Of a DNA stretch of 61,485 nucleotides, positions 31,496-40,812 are shown one piece after another. The notes beneath the pieces were generated by a model. The model was given only the letters and a program-made list of their open reading frames with translations. It ran no database searches and was not told where the DNA came from. Numbering within the stretch: the stretch's first letter is position 1; the number at the start of each line of letters is the position of its first letter. Source of the DNA: JAZTYK01 sp045636925 (GTDB taxonomy: Bacteria > Bacillota > Clostridia > Oscillospirales > Butyricicoccaceae); contig JAZTYK010000028.1 in assembly GCA_045636925.1 (NCBI GenBank), forward strand, positions 1 through 61,485, written 5' to 3'. Both the position numbers and the translations under genes were made by a program.

Positions 31496-31547
31496 TCCAA
31501 ATTGACGGAAAAACTGTAAAATTGGGGGTGACGAACGAAGTTTTTTT

Positions 31548-31556
31548 TGCTATAAT
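31548..31556 (+). promoter_or_regulatory. Extended -10 of the gdpP operon
   Basis: TGC followed by TATAAT (31551-31556) after a T tract; the -35 region is weak. It starts the gdpP-rplI-dnaB-tilS-hpt-ftsH transcript. Confidence 0.5.
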
Positions 31557-31614
31557 ATGATATTATTAGCGATAATAGGGTTTTTGCGCCCATTTGAGAA
31601 GTGAGGGATGCGTT

Positions 31615-33621
31615 GTGGATAAACGACTTTCCAGAATAACTGAATCCAGCAACCGGGCTGCGATCCTGCTGTTGATGCTGTTTGTAGCTGCAACTGTGGT
31701 TTGGGGCAACTATTTATTGGCCGCAGTAGAAACCTTGGCTGTGGTCATGCTGTTTGTTTTTTACCAGAACCGCGCCAAGCGCCGCAGCAAAGAACTGCGC
31801 CGGTATGTAGAAAATCTGGCATTCCAGGTGGATGAAGCCTCCAAGAGCACCATGGTCAATATCCCTTTGCCCACTGCCATTCTGCGCATTGACAGCGGTG
31901 AGCTGCTGTGGGGCAACGAGGACTTCATGGCCATCACCGGCTCTACAGAAAGCCTGTTCGAGACCCACATTCATGATGTGGTGCCCGGTTTTGATACCAA
32001 ATGGATCATCGACGGCAAGGGCGTCTGCCCCTTCGAGGTGGAGATCAAGGAGCGCAAGTACAATGTGTACGGCAATATGGTGCGCTCTAAAGATCCCGGC
32101 ACCCGCGGCCTGCTGAGCACCCTGTTCTGGGTAGATGTCACCGATTACAGCGCCCTGCGTGACCGTACCCAGCGTGAACGTCCTATAGTATCGGTCATCG
32201 TGGTAGACAGCTATGAAGAGATGACCAAGGGCATGAGCGAGTCCCAGCGCTCCAACCTGAACGCCGACATTGACGAAGCCATCAATGAATGGGCAAAAGA
32301 TGCCAACGGCATCGTGCGCCGTTTGGAAAAGGATCGCTATCTCTTCGTCTTCCGCAACGAAGACCTGCTGCGTTTCACCGCTGAAAAGTTCACCATTCTG
32401 GAAAAGATCCATGAGATCCAGAACGAAGAGGGGATTACCGCAACCCTGTCCATCGGTATCGGTAAGGGTGAATGCAACTTCGGCCAGCTGTACGAATATG
32501 CCACGCTGGGCATCGAAATGGCCCTGAGCCGTGGCGGTGATCAGGTCGTGGTCAAGTCTCCCAAGCAGTTCGAGTTCTACGGCGGACGCACCAAAGAGCT
32601 GGAAAAACGTACCAAGGTCAAGTCCCGTGTCATGGCCAATGCGCTGAAGCATCTGATCGACGACAGCTCTCATATCTTCGTCATGGGTCACCGCTTCTCC
32701 GATCTGGACAGCGTGGGCGCCGCAGCCGGTATCTGTGCCGTGGTGCGCAAGCTGGGCAAGACTCCGTACTTTATCGTCAACCGCGACGTCACTTCCGCCG
32801 CGTCTCTCATCGATCATCTGGCGGCACAGCCCCAGTACGGTGAGTGCTTTATCACCGAGCAGGATGCCGTTCTGCTGGCAGATCCTTCCTCGCTGATCAT
32901 CGTGGTGGATACCTCCCGTCCCGAACTGGTAGAGGCACCTGCGCTGCTGCAGTCTGTGCCCCGTGTGGCGGTCATCGACCATCATCGCCGCGCAGCCAGC
33001 TATATTGAAAATGCAGCCATCAGTGTCCACGAGACCTATGCATCTTCTGCCAGTGAGCTGGTGTCCGAGCTGCTGCAGTACATTCTGACTCCCCAGGAGC
33101 TGCTGAAGGCCGAGGCCGAGGCACTGCTGGCCGGTATCTATCTGGATACCAAGGGCTTCACCGTCAAGACCGGTGTCCGCACCTTCGAAGCCGCAGCTTA
33201 CCTCAAGCAGATCGGCGCCGACACCGTGACCGTGCGCCGGATGTTCAGCGGCGGTCTCGAGGGTTATGTGAAGAAATACCAGATCATTTCTGCCGCACAC
33301 GAGGCATACCCCGGCATTTCTCTGGCTGTGGTAGATATGGAAGTAGAACGTGCCGTTGCCTCCCAGGCTGCTGACGAAATGATCAACCTGGCCGGCATTC
33401 AGGGATCCTTCGTGGTCTTTGGCGAAAATGGCGGAACCGTCATTTCCGGTCGTTCCTACGGTCAGGTCAATGTCCAGGTGGTGCTGGAGAAAATCGGCGG
33501 TGGCGGCAGCCTGAACATGGCCGGTGCCCAGTTCCCCACCGAAAAGCCCGAGCAGGTTGAACTGAAGCTGCGTGGCGCCATCGAAGAATATCTCAAAGAA
33601 TCCAACATGCAGGAAGCATGA
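31615..33621 (+). CDS. gdpP: Cyclic-di-AMP phosphodiesterase GdpP (DHH-DHHA1)
   Basis: 668 residues from GTG 31615-31617, with GAGGGATG before it. Two N-terminal membrane helices (about residues 12-50), a PAS-like domain (about 75-160), a degenerate GGDEF domain (about 165-295) and a DHH/DHHA1 phosphoesterase (about 330-660). The phosphoesterase motifs are FVMGHRFSDLDSVGAAAG, VVDTSRPELV, AVIDHHRRA and the late GGGGSLNMAGAQ. It degrades c-di-AMP to pApA and so controls potassium and turgor. Conserved first gene of gdpP-rplI-dnaB. Confidence 0.95.
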   Translation: MDKRLSRITESSNRAAILLLMLFVAATVVWGNYLLAAVETLAVVMLFVFYQNRAKRRSKELRRYVENLAFQVDEASKSTMVNIPLPTAILRIDSGELLWGNEDFMAITGSTESLFETHIHDVVPGFDTKWIIDGKGVCPFEVEIKERKYNVYGNMVRSKDPGTRGLLSTLFWVDVTDYSALRDRTQRERPIVSVIVVDSYEEMTKGMSESQRSNLNADIDEAINEWAKDANGIVRRLEKDRYLFVFRNEDLLRFTAEKFTILEKIHEIQNEEGITATLSIGIGKGECNFGQLYEYATLGIEMALSRGGDQVVVKSPKQFEFYGGRTKELEKRTKVKSRVMANALKHLIDDSSHIFVMGHRFSDLDSVGAAAGICAVVRKLGKTPYFIVNRDVTSAASLIDHLAAQPQYGECFITEQDAVLLADPSSLIIVVDTSRPELVEAPALLQSVPRVAVIDHHRRAASYIENAAISVHETYASSASELVSELLQYILTPQELLKAEAEALLAGIYLDTKGFTVKTGVRTFEAAAYLKQIGADTVTVRRMFSGGLEGYVKKYQIISAAHEAYPGISLAVVDMEVERAVASQAADEMINLAGIQGSFVVFGENGGTVISGRSYGQVNVQVVLEKIGGGGSLNMAGAQFPTEKPEQVELKLRGAIEEYLKESNMQEA

Positions 33622-33655
33622 TTTTATCATACGTAATCAAAGGAGAATATAGATC

Positions 33656-34102
33656 ATGAAAGTTATTTTGTTGCAGGATGTGAAGGCCCAGGGTAAGAAG
33701 GGCGAAATGATCCAGGTATCCGACGGCTATGCCAGAAACTTCCTGTTCCCCAAGAAGCTGGCTGTTGAAGCCACTGCTGACGCAGTGAACGCAAAGAAGA
33801 ATGCCGATGCCGCCGCAGCCCGCCGCATCGAGCTGGATAAGGCCGAAGCTCGCGAGACCCAGAAGAAGCTGGAAAGCTGCAAGGTGGTCATTCGCGCCAA
33901 GGCCGGTACCGGCGGCCGCCTGTTCGGCTCTGTTACCACCAAGGAGATCAGCGAAGCGCTGAAGGCACAGTTTGGTATGGATATCCCCAAAGGCAAGCTG
34001 CAGCTGCCTGATCCCATCAAGAGCTTTGGCACCTTCCAGGCCAAGGCCAAGCTGTACACCGATATCAGCGGTGTCGTCACCGTTCAGGTGATCGAGGAAT
34101 AA
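33656..34102 (+). CDS. rplI: 50S ribosomal protein L9
   Basis: 148 residues, normal length. The N-terminal domain has MKVILLQDVKAQGKKGEM and NFLFPKKLAVEAT; a long connecting helix and the C-terminal domain with GGRLFGSVT follow. It binds 23S rRNA near the L1 stalk. AAAGGAG before ATG 33656-33658. Second gene of the block. Confidence 0.97.
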   Translation: MKVILLQDVKAQGKKGEMIQVSDGYARNFLFPKKLAVEATADAVNAKKNADAAAARRIELDKAEARETQKKLESCKVVIRAKAGTGGRLFGSVTTKEISEALKAQFGMDIPKGKLQLPDPIKSFGTFQAKAKLYTDISGVVTVQVIEE

Positions 34103-34136
34103 GAACACCTGCCACAGGGCAGAGGAGGCACGCAAC

Positions 34137-35468
34137 ATGGATGAACTGTTCAGCAGACATTCCCCCTATAGCGTAGAAGCGGAACAGGCGGTACTGGGCT
34201 CGATGCTCATTTCGCCCGCCTGCGTTCCCAGCGTTATCGAACAACTGAAGCCGGAGGACTTTTATGTAGAGACCAACCGGCTGATTTTCGATACCATCAG
34301 CCAAATGTTCACCGACGGTCGACCCATCGACCCGGTGACCGTGCTGGATGAAATGAAGTTTGCCGGGCATAAGAACCATGCAAACCGTGACTATTTCATG
34401 CAGCTCATCGAAACCACTCCCACCGCGGCCAATGTGCTGGAATATACCGGCATCGTCCGCGGCAAAAGCATGCTGCGCGAGCTGCAGCAGGCGTCTTCCG
34501 AGATCATCGATCTGACCCGTAAGGAGGAAGAAGATCCCCAGACCATTGCCGATCTGGCCGAGCAAAAGATCTATGCCGTACGCCAGGGCCGTGAGGTCAA
34601 GGGCTTTTCCTCCATCAACGAAGCCATCCGCGAGGTTTATGACCAGCTGGATGAACTGGCTGCCAATCCCGGCAAGCTGCCCGGTCTGCCCACCGGCTTT
34701 TCCATGCTGGATCAGTATATCGGCGGCCTGAACAAGAGTGACCTGATTCTGATGGCTGCCCGTCCCGGTATGGGCAAGACCGCCATCGCACTGAATATGG
34801 CACTGCACGCCGCCCGTAAGAGCGGCAAGACGGTGGTCATCTTCCAGCTGGAAATGTCCAAGTCCCAGCTGGCCACCCGTTTGCTGTCCAGCGAAGCGCT
34901 GGTAGACAGCAAAAAGCTGCGTATGGGCAGCCTCAATGACGACGACTGGCAGCGGATGGCCGGTGCCACCGATGTGCTTCAGCGTTTGCCCATCCTCATC
35001 GATGAAAACTCCGGTATCACCGTGCCCGAAATGAAGGCTAAGTGCCGCCGTCTGGGCAAAGATCTGGGTCTTATCGTCATCGACTACCTGCAGCTGATGC
35101 ACAGCCCCAAGCACACCGATAACCGTGTGCAGGAAGTGGCAGAAATCTCCCGCAGCCTGAAGATCATGGCAAAGGAACTGCAGGTTCCCGTGCTGTGCTG
35201 CAGCCAGCTGTCCCGCGGTCCCGAAGGCCGTACCAACAAGCGTCCCATGCTGTCCGACCTGCGCGAGTCGGGTTCTATCGAGCAGGACGCCGACATCGTT
35301 CTGTTCATCTACCGTGATGACTATTACAACGAAGAAAGCGAAAAGAAGAATACCGCCGAACTGATTGTGGCAAAGAACCGCCACGGCGAAACCGGCACCG
35401 TGGAACTCCAGTGGATGGGACAGTTTACCTCCTTTGCCACCCAGGAGACCCGCCACAATGAGGGGTAA
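34137..35468 (+). CDS. dnaB: Replicative DNA helicase
   Basis: 443 residues. The N-terminal domain (SPYSVEAEQAVLGSMLI start) mediates hexamer formation and primase contact. The RecA-like C-terminal domain has Walker A ARPGMGKTA (about residues 207-215), Walker B LIVIDYLQLM, and LSDLRESGSIEQDAD with the arginine finger region. Travels on the lagging strand template at the replication fork. GAGGAGG site. Overlaps tilS by 11 bases. Confidence 0.97.
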   Translation: MDELFSRHSPYSVEAEQAVLGSMLISPACVPSVIEQLKPEDFYVETNRLIFDTISQMFTDGRPIDPVTVLDEMKFAGHKNHANRDYFMQLIETTPTAANVLEYTGIVRGKSMLRELQQASSEIIDLTRKEEEDPQTIADLAEQKIYAVRQGREVKGFSSINEAIREVYDQLDELAANPGKLPGLPTGFSMLDQYIGGLNKSDLILMAARPGMGKTAIALNMALHAARKSGKTVVIFQLEMSKSQLATRLLSSEALVDSKKLRMGSLNDDDWQRMAGATDVLQRLPILIDENSGITVPEMKAKCRRLGKDLGLIVIDYLQLMHSPKHTDNRVQEVAEISRSLKIMAKELQVPVLCCSQLSRGPEGRTNKRPMLSDLRESGSIEQDADIVLFIYRDDYYNEESEKKNTAELIVAKNRHGETGTVELQWMGQFTSFATQETRHNEG

Positions 35469-36786
35469 TATCCTTTCCCGCAAGGAGCTGCTGCCCCGAG
35501 GCGGACGGATCCTCTGTGCCCTCAGCGGCGGCGCAGATTCTGTTGCCATGACCCATGCCCTGTGTGCTGTGGCGCCGGAGCTGGGGTTGACAGTGGCTGC
35601 GGCGCATTTCTCCCATGGCCTTCGTCCGGAGGCCGCAGAAGGGGAGCGCGCACTGTGCCAAACTCTGTGTGATGCACTGGGCATCCCACTGTTCTGCGGC
35701 AGCGGAGATACCCCTGCTTATGCACAGACAGAAAAATGCACCAAAGAAGAAGCTGCGCGGCATCTGCGTTATGCCTTCCTGCAGCAAACCGCCGGAGAGT
35801 GGCAGGCCGACTGCATCGCCACCGGACACCATCGGGGTGATCAGGCAGAAACCGTGCTGTTTCACCTTGCCCGCGGCAGCGGACTTGCCGGCTTGCGCGG
35901 CATGCCTGCAAGCAGAGGCAATATCATCCGTCCCATGCTGGACACCGGCAGAGAAGCAATTCTGCAGTATGTAGCGGCGCATGACCTGCCCTATGTCACC
36001 GACGAGAGCAATGCCGATTCCGCATACAGCCGCAATCGCATCCGCCATCAGGTGCTGCCCCAGCTGGAGCTTGCGCACCCTGGAGCCGAAGCCAATATCG
36101 CTGCCTGTGCCTGCCGTTTGGCAACCGATGAGGATTGCCTTTCTCAGCTGGCTATCCGGGCACTGGAGGAAGAAGATGCTCGCGGCATCGCCTGCGGCGC
36201 CTTTCTGGCCCTGCATCCTGCGGTGCAGGTTCGGGTGCTGCAGCAGATGTATGCCGCAGCTTCCGGCGGCAAGGCGCTCTGCCAGGCCCATCTGGATGCA
36301 GTGACCGAGCTGTGTAAAGAAAGCAGCCGCGGCCGTGTCGCGCTGCCCTGCGACCTGTGGGCTGTGGTGGCAGAACAGCGGCTCACCGTTGGCTCGCTTT
36401 CTCAACCGGCAGAAGTTGTGCCGCCTGCGCATCTGCAGCCGGAAGAGACCTTGCTTTGGGGCGAGTGGGAGCTTTGCTTTACCGCTGAGCCTGAGGCAAA
36501 GGGCTTTGTGTTCGACCGGCAATCCATCGCCTTTCCTGTGCTTGTGCGACCCAGACAAGAGGGTGATCGCATCCCCTTAAGCGCAACTTCCCATAAATCC
36601 GTAAAAAAATTGTTAAATGAATGCAAAATTCCAGTGGATATGCGTGACAGTATCCCGATTTTGTGCGATAATAAAGGAGTGCTTGCCGTGGCTGATCTGC
36701 GAATGGACCCAACCCGGTCCGGCGACTCCCAAAAAGATAAAATCACAATGATTTGCAGGAGGATAAAGAAATGGCATACGACATGA
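35458..36786 (+). CDS. tilS: tRNA(Ile)-lysidine synthase
   Basis: Modifies C34 of tRNA-Ile(CAU) to lysidine with ATP and lysine. 442 residues. PP-loop LSGGADSVA at about residues 22-30, FSHGLRPEA, and ATGHHRGDQAETVL; the TilS C-terminal domain is the last 80 residues (VRPRQEGDRI, KSVKKLLNECKIPVDMRD). ATG 35458-35460 with AGGAG lies inside the end of dnaB. Ends 16 bases inside hpt, so three consecutive genes overlap. Confidence 0.94.
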   Translation: MRGNILSRKELLPRGGRILCALSGGADSVAMTHALCAVAPELGLTVAAAHFSHGLRPEAAEGERALCQTLCDALGIPLFCGSGDTPAYAQTEKCTKEEAARHLRYAFLQQTAGEWQADCIATGHHRGDQAETVLFHLARGSGLAGLRGMPASRGNIIRPMLDTGREAILQYVAAHDLPYVTDESNADSAYSRNRIRHQVLPQLELAHPGAEANIAACACRLATDEDCLSQLAIRALEEEDARGIACGAFLALHPAVQVRVLQQMYAAASGGKALCQAHLDAVTELCKESSRGRVALPCDLWAVVAEQRLTVGSLSQPAEVVPPAHLQPEETLLWGEWELCFTAEPEAKGFVFDRQSIAFPVLVRPRQEGDRIPLSATSHKSVKKLLNECKIPVDMRDSIPILCDNKGVLAVADLRMDPTRSGDSQKDKITMICRRIKKWHTT

Positions 36787-37322
36787 GAAATGATCTGCAG
36801 GAAGTATTGGTCAGCAAAGAGGAGATCCAGGCAACCGTTGCCCGTCTGGGTGCAGAAATCTCTCGTGACTACGAAGGAAAACAGCCGGTTCTGATCACCG
36901 TGCTGAAGGGTGCTTTTGTGTTTATGGCTGACCTGTGCCGTGCCATTACCGTGCCCTGCACCATGGACTTTATGAGCGTTTCCAGCTACGGAAGCGGCAC
37001 CACCACCAGCGGCAAGGTGCGTATCCGCAAGGATCTGGATGTGAATATCGAAGGTCAGGATGTCATCATCGTAGAGGATATTCTGGACAGCGGTGTCACC
37101 CTTTCCAACCTGATCGAGCTGCTGAAGACCCGTAACCCCGCATCTCTGCGTCTGGTGACTCTGTTTGACAAGCCCGAGCGCAGAAAAGCCCATGTAGATG
37201 TGGACTACTGCGGAATCCAGGTACCCGATGCCTTTATCGTCGGCTACGGTCTGGATTACGATGAATTATACCGCAATCTCCCCGATGTTAGTATTTTAAA
37301 GCCCGAGGTGTACACCAAGTAA
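36771..37322 (+). CDS. hpt: Hypoxanthine phosphoribosyltransferase
   Basis: Salvages hypoxanthine and guanine to IMP and GMP. 183 residues. LKGAFVFMADLCRAI near the purine site, the flexible loop SYGSGTTTSGKV, and the PRPP motif VIIVEDILDSGVTL are intact, as is VPDAFIVGYGLDYDELYRNLP. ATG 36771-36773 follows AGGAGG; it overlaps the end of tilS. Neighbouring tilS and ftsH is the classic Firmicute order. Confidence 0.96.
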   Translation: MAYDMRNDLQEVLVSKEEIQATVARLGAEISRDYEGKQPVLITVLKGAFVFMADLCRAITVPCTMDFMSVSSYGSGTTTSGKVRIRKDLDVNIEGQDVIIVEDILDSGVTLSNLIELLKTRNPASLRLVTLFDKPERRKAHVDVDYCGIQVPDAFIVGYGLDYDELYRNLPDVSILKPEVYTK

Positions 37323-37341
37323 CACCCGGAAGGAGGATCAC

Positions 37342-39354
37342 TTGAACAAGCAAAACAACAACCCCAAGAAAAAGAAAAAAGGCTTTGGCTTTTATGTCAT
37401 CGTCTTCCTGGTTCTGCTGGGTACCGTAGGTGTTCTGATGAAGAACGGTGGCTTCGGTGCCGGTTCCGGCAGCGGCGAGACCATTCGCAATGCCAGCTAT
37501 TCCGACATCCAGCAGTTTTTCTTCGACGAGAAGGTCGAAGAATTTGAGGTCTACGGCACCGACCTGACCATGGTGCTGAAAGACGGAACCAAGGTAGAAT
37601 ATACCCTGTCCTCCTCTGACCAGCTCCGTGAGGATCTGGGTGAGCTGATCGAAGAGCAGAAGAAGCAGGGCATTATCTCCAGCTACGACTATAAAATGCC
37701 GGAGACCTCTATCTTCACCATGTTCCTGCCCTATCTCATCATCATTGGCTTTATGATGGTGCTGTACTTCTTTGTCGCCAGACGTCAGGGCGGCGGTGGT
37801 GGCGGTGCTGCCAATTTCGGCAAGTCCCGCGCTAAAATGGCCACCCCCGGTCCCGACAGTCGCAAGGTCACCTTTGATGATGTGGCCGGCGCCGACGAGG
37901 AAAAGGCCGATCTGCAGGAAGTGGTGCAGTTCCTCAAAGACCCCAAGCGTTTCATCGCTCTGGGCGCACGCATCCCCAAGGGTGTGTTGCTGGTTGGCCC
38001 TCCCGGTACCGGTAAGACCCTGATCGCCAAGGCTGAGGTAGGCGAGGCCGGCGTGCCTTTCTTCTCCATCTCCGGCTCTGACTTTGTCGAGCTGTATGTG
38101 GGCGTGGGTGCCAGCCGTGTCCGTGACCTGTTTGACCAGGCTAAGAAGCATGCTCCCGCCATCGTCTTTATCGACGAGATCGATGCCGTAGGCCGCCAGC
38201 GCGGTACCGGCCTGGGCGGTGGTCATGACGAGCGCGAGCAGACGCTGAACCAGCTGCTGGTTGAAATGGACGGCTTCGGCAACAACAACGGTGTCATCGT
38301 TGTGGCTGCTACCAACCGTGTAGACATTCTTGACCCCGCACTGCTGCGTCCCGGCCGCTTTGACCGTCAGATCTATATCGGTGTGCCCGATATCAAGGGC
38401 CGCGTAGAGATTCTGAAGGTGCACGGCAAGCGCAAGCCCTTCGAGGACGAGGTCAATTTTGAAAACATTGCCCGCAGCACGGTGGGCTTCACCGGCGCAG
38501 ATCTGGAAAACCTCCTCAACGAGGCTGCTCTGCTGGCTGCCCGCAGAAATAAAAAGCGCATCGGCAATGACGAGATCGAAGATGCCTTCCTGAAGGTCAT
38601 CATGGGCAACGAGAAGAAGAGCCGTGTCATCACCGAGCATGAGCGCAAGATCACCGCCTATCACGAGGCTGGTCATGCCATCACCTCTCGCTTGCTGCCC
38701 ACCCAGGATCCTGTGCAGCAGATCTCCATCATCCCCCGTGGACGTGCCGGTGGTTTTACCCTGAACATGCCCAAGGAAGATAAGTACTATGCCTCCAAGC
38801 AGGAAATGCTGGATGAGCTGGTGGTACTGCTGGGTGGCCGTGTGGCAGAAAAGATCATTCTGGATGATATCTCCACCGGTGCCTCCAACGACATCGAGCG
38901 CGCCAGCAAGCTGGCTCGCAGCATGGTCACCAAGTACGGCATGAGCGACAAGCTGGGCCCCATCGCTTACATGGGCGCTGCCTCCGACGAGGTATTCCTT
39001 GGCCGCGACTTCAATGCCGGCAAGACCATCTCCGAAGAGACCGCTGCCGCCATCGACCGTGAGATCCGCGACATCATCGAGCAGGCTTATGCAAGATGCG
39101 AGCAGATGCTCCGTGACAATCTGGATCTGCTGCACCGCGTGGCCGGCTTCCTGCTGAAGAACGAGACCATGGACGGTACCCAGTTCGAAGCCATCTTCAA
39201 TGGCGAAGAACCTGCCGTAGCAGTTCCTGCCGCAGAGCCTGCTGCTCCTGCTGCAGAAGAAGCTACCGCAGAGGAGCCTGTAGCAGAGTCTGCTGCTCCC
39301 GCAGAGGAAGCCGCTGCAGAAGAAGCTTCTGCCGAAGACAAACCCCAAGAATAA
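37342..39354 (+). CDS. ftsH: ATP-dependent zinc metalloprotease FtsH
   Basis: 670 residues from TTG 37342-37344, ten bases after GGAGG. Two membrane helices (about residues 14-34 and 128-150) hold an extracellular domain. The AAA domain has Walker A GPPGTGKT, Walker B FIDEIDAVG and the arginine fingers of RPGRFDR; the protease domain has the zinc motif HEAGH. After Walker A it reads LIAKAEVGEAGVPF where many FtsH have an AVAGEA form. The last 50 residues are a low-complexity A/E/P tail. Degrades membrane and some soluble proteins. Confidence 0.97.
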   Translation: MNKQNNNPKKKKKGFGFYVIVFLVLLGTVGVLMKNGGFGAGSGSGETIRNASYSDIQQFFFDEKVEEFEVYGTDLTMVLKDGTKVEYTLSSSDQLREDLGELIEEQKKQGIISSYDYKMPETSIFTMFLPYLIIIGFMMVLYFFVARRQGGGGGGAANFGKSRAKMATPGPDSRKVTFDDVAGADEEKADLQEVVQFLKDPKRFIALGARIPKGVLLVGPPGTGKTLIAKAEVGEAGVPFFSISGSDFVELYVGVGASRVRDLFDQAKKHAPAIVFIDEIDAVGRQRGTGLGGGHDEREQTLNQLLVEMDGFGNNNGVIVVAATNRVDILDPALLRPGRFDRQIYIGVPDIKGRVEILKVHGKRKPFEDEVNFENIARSTVGFTGADLENLLNEAALLAARRNKKRIGNDEIEDAFLKVIMGNEKKSRVITEHERKITAYHEAGHAITSRLLPTQDPVQQISIIPRGRAGGFTLNMPKEDKYYASKQEMLDELVVLLGGRVAEKIILDDISTGASNDIERASKLARSMVTKYGMSDKLGPIAYMGAASDEVFLGRDFNAGKTISEETAAAIDREIRDIIEQAYARCEQMLRDNLDLLHRVAGFLLKNETMDGTQFEAIFNGEEPAVAVPAAEPAAPAAEEATAEEPVAESAAPAEEAAAEEASAEDKPQE

Positions 39355-39356
39355 AA

Positions 39357-39400
39357 CCCAAGGCGGCTGCGCACATCCCGGTGTACAGCCGCCTTTTTTA
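39357..39400 (+). terminator. Terminator of the gdpP-ftsH block
   Basis: AAGGCGGCTG and CAGCCGCCTT arms with a T tract of six, just after ftsH. Confidence 0.85.
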
Positions 39401-39423
39401 TCCAAAGGAAAGGAGGGATCTCC

Positions 39424-40749
39424 ATGCTGAAACTGAATCTGCCCCATGCTGTCGCCCGGCTGATGGATCGTCTGGAATCTGCCGGCTTTGCCACCTATCT
39501 GGTAGGCGGCTGCCTGCGTGACGGTCTGCTGGGCAAGCACCCCACCGACTGGGATCTGGCTACTGCCGCTCTGCCGCAGCAGGTGCAGGCGATTTTTTGT
39601 GATGCAAGAGTCATTGAAACCGGACTGCAGCACGGCACTGTCACCGTGATTTTGGACGGTGTGCAAATGGAGGTCACCACCTTCCGCAAGGACGGCGATT
39701 ACCTTGACCATCGCCGCCCTGAGCAGGTGTCCTTTACCGACAGCATTACCGAAGACCTTGCCCGCCGGGATTTCACCGTCAATGCCATGGCCTATAGCCC
39801 CGACAGAGGACTCATCGATCCTTTTCACGGACAGTGTGACCTGCAAAACAAGGTTCTGCGCGCCGTGGGCGACCCGACCCGACGTTTCCAAGAGGATGCC
39901 CTGCGTATTTTGCGTTTAGCGCGCTTTTGTGCCACACTGGGCTTTGCTGCCGAAGAAATCACTGCTGCGGCTGCCTTGGCGCAAGCACAGTTGTTAGCGC
40001 ATATCGCCTCCGAGCGGGTGCTGCAGGAACTGGAAAAGCTGCTGATGGGCGAGCATGCAGTGTCTGCCTTGCGGCAGTTCACGCCGATCATCACTCAAGT
40101 GCTGCCCGAACTTGCCCCCTCCGTGGGCTTTGACCAAAATAATTATCACCATCTCTATGATGTGTGGGAACACACCCTGCAAGCCATGCTGCATTGCGCC
40201 CCCGACCGTCTGGTGCGCTGGGCGTTGCTGCTGCACGATTGCGGCAAACCTCACTGCTATACCGTGGACTTCCGCGGTGACGGACATTTTTATGGCCATG
40301 CCGCCATCAGCACCCAGCTTGCCGAAACCGCACTGGAGCGCCTGAAGATGGATAAGCGCAGCAGGGAAGTAATCGGTCATCTGATCTACCATCATGACCA
40401 TGACCTATTTGCCACTGACAAATCTCTGCGGCGCTGGCTGCATCGATTGGGTGAAGATACGCTGCGCCGCTTGCTGCTGGTGAAACGGGCGGACAACAAA
40501 GGCCAGGTACCAAAGTTTGACCGCACCGCCGAGTATGACAAGGCAGAAGCTATGCTGGATGCAGTGCTTAGCCGGGGCGATTGTTTCAGTCTGCAGCAAC
40601 TTGCCATCGGCGGCGAGGAGGTAATGGCGTTGGGCTATGCCGGTCCTGCCATCGGTGATGCGCTGCACCGTGCATTGGAAGCTGTTCTCTCCGGCAGCTG
40701 CGAAAACACCCGTGATGCGCTGCTGGCATATTTGGCCAATACAAACTGA
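39424..40749 (+). CDS. cca: CCA tRNA nucleotidyltransferase with HD domain
   Basis: 441 residues. The nucleotidyltransferase head has YLVGGCLRDGLLG (about residues 20-32), DWDLATAA with the metal Asp pair, RRDFTVNAMAY, and FQEDALRILRLARF. The C-terminal half has an HD-like domain (ALLLHDCGKP and YHHDHDLF). It adds or repairs the 3' CCA end. As all five tRNA genes here encode CCA, its role may be mostly repair. GGAGG before the ATG. Between two terminators, so read-through or a weak promoter must feed it. Confidence 0.95.
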   Translation: MLKLNLPHAVARLMDRLESAGFATYLVGGCLRDGLLGKHPTDWDLATAALPQQVQAIFCDARVIETGLQHGTVTVILDGVQMEVTTFRKDGDYLDHRRPEQVSFTDSITEDLARRDFTVNAMAYSPDRGLIDPFHGQCDLQNKVLRAVGDPTRRFQEDALRILRLARFCATLGFAAEEITAAAALAQAQLLAHIASERVLQELEKLLMGEHAVSALRQFTPIITQVLPELAPSVGFDQNNYHHLYDVWEHTLQAMLHCAPDRLVRWALLLHDCGKPHCYTVDFRGDGHFYGHAAISTQLAETALERLKMDKRSREVIGHLIYHHDHDLFATDKSLRRWLHRLGEDTLRRLLLVKRADNKGQVPKFDRTAEYDKAEAMLDAVLSRGDCFSLQQLAIGGEEVMALGYAGPAIGDALHRALEAVLSGSCENTRDALLAYLANTN

Positions 40750-40764
40750 TTCATGCACAACAAC

Positions 40765-40796
40765 AAAAGACCCGCACCGATCGGTGGGGGTCTTTT
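40765..40796. terminator. Bidirectional terminator between cca and the C39-like gene
   Basis: AAAAGACCC-CACCGA and TCGGTG-GGGTCTTTT arms between converging genes. Confidence 0.85.
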
Positions 40797-40812
40797 CTGC
40801 ATGTTGCGGCAA

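Noticed and set aside
31417..31500. Folate (THF) riboswitch before folT
   Set aside because: The leader is only about 45 bases after the -10 and none of the conserved aptamer words are present.
31714..33630. 638-residue open frame opposite gdpP
   Set aside because: Antisense shadow of a certain gene.
37288..39891. 867-residue open frame opposite ftsH and cca
   Set aside because: Covers parts of two unrelated genes in antisense and has no start signal or domain.
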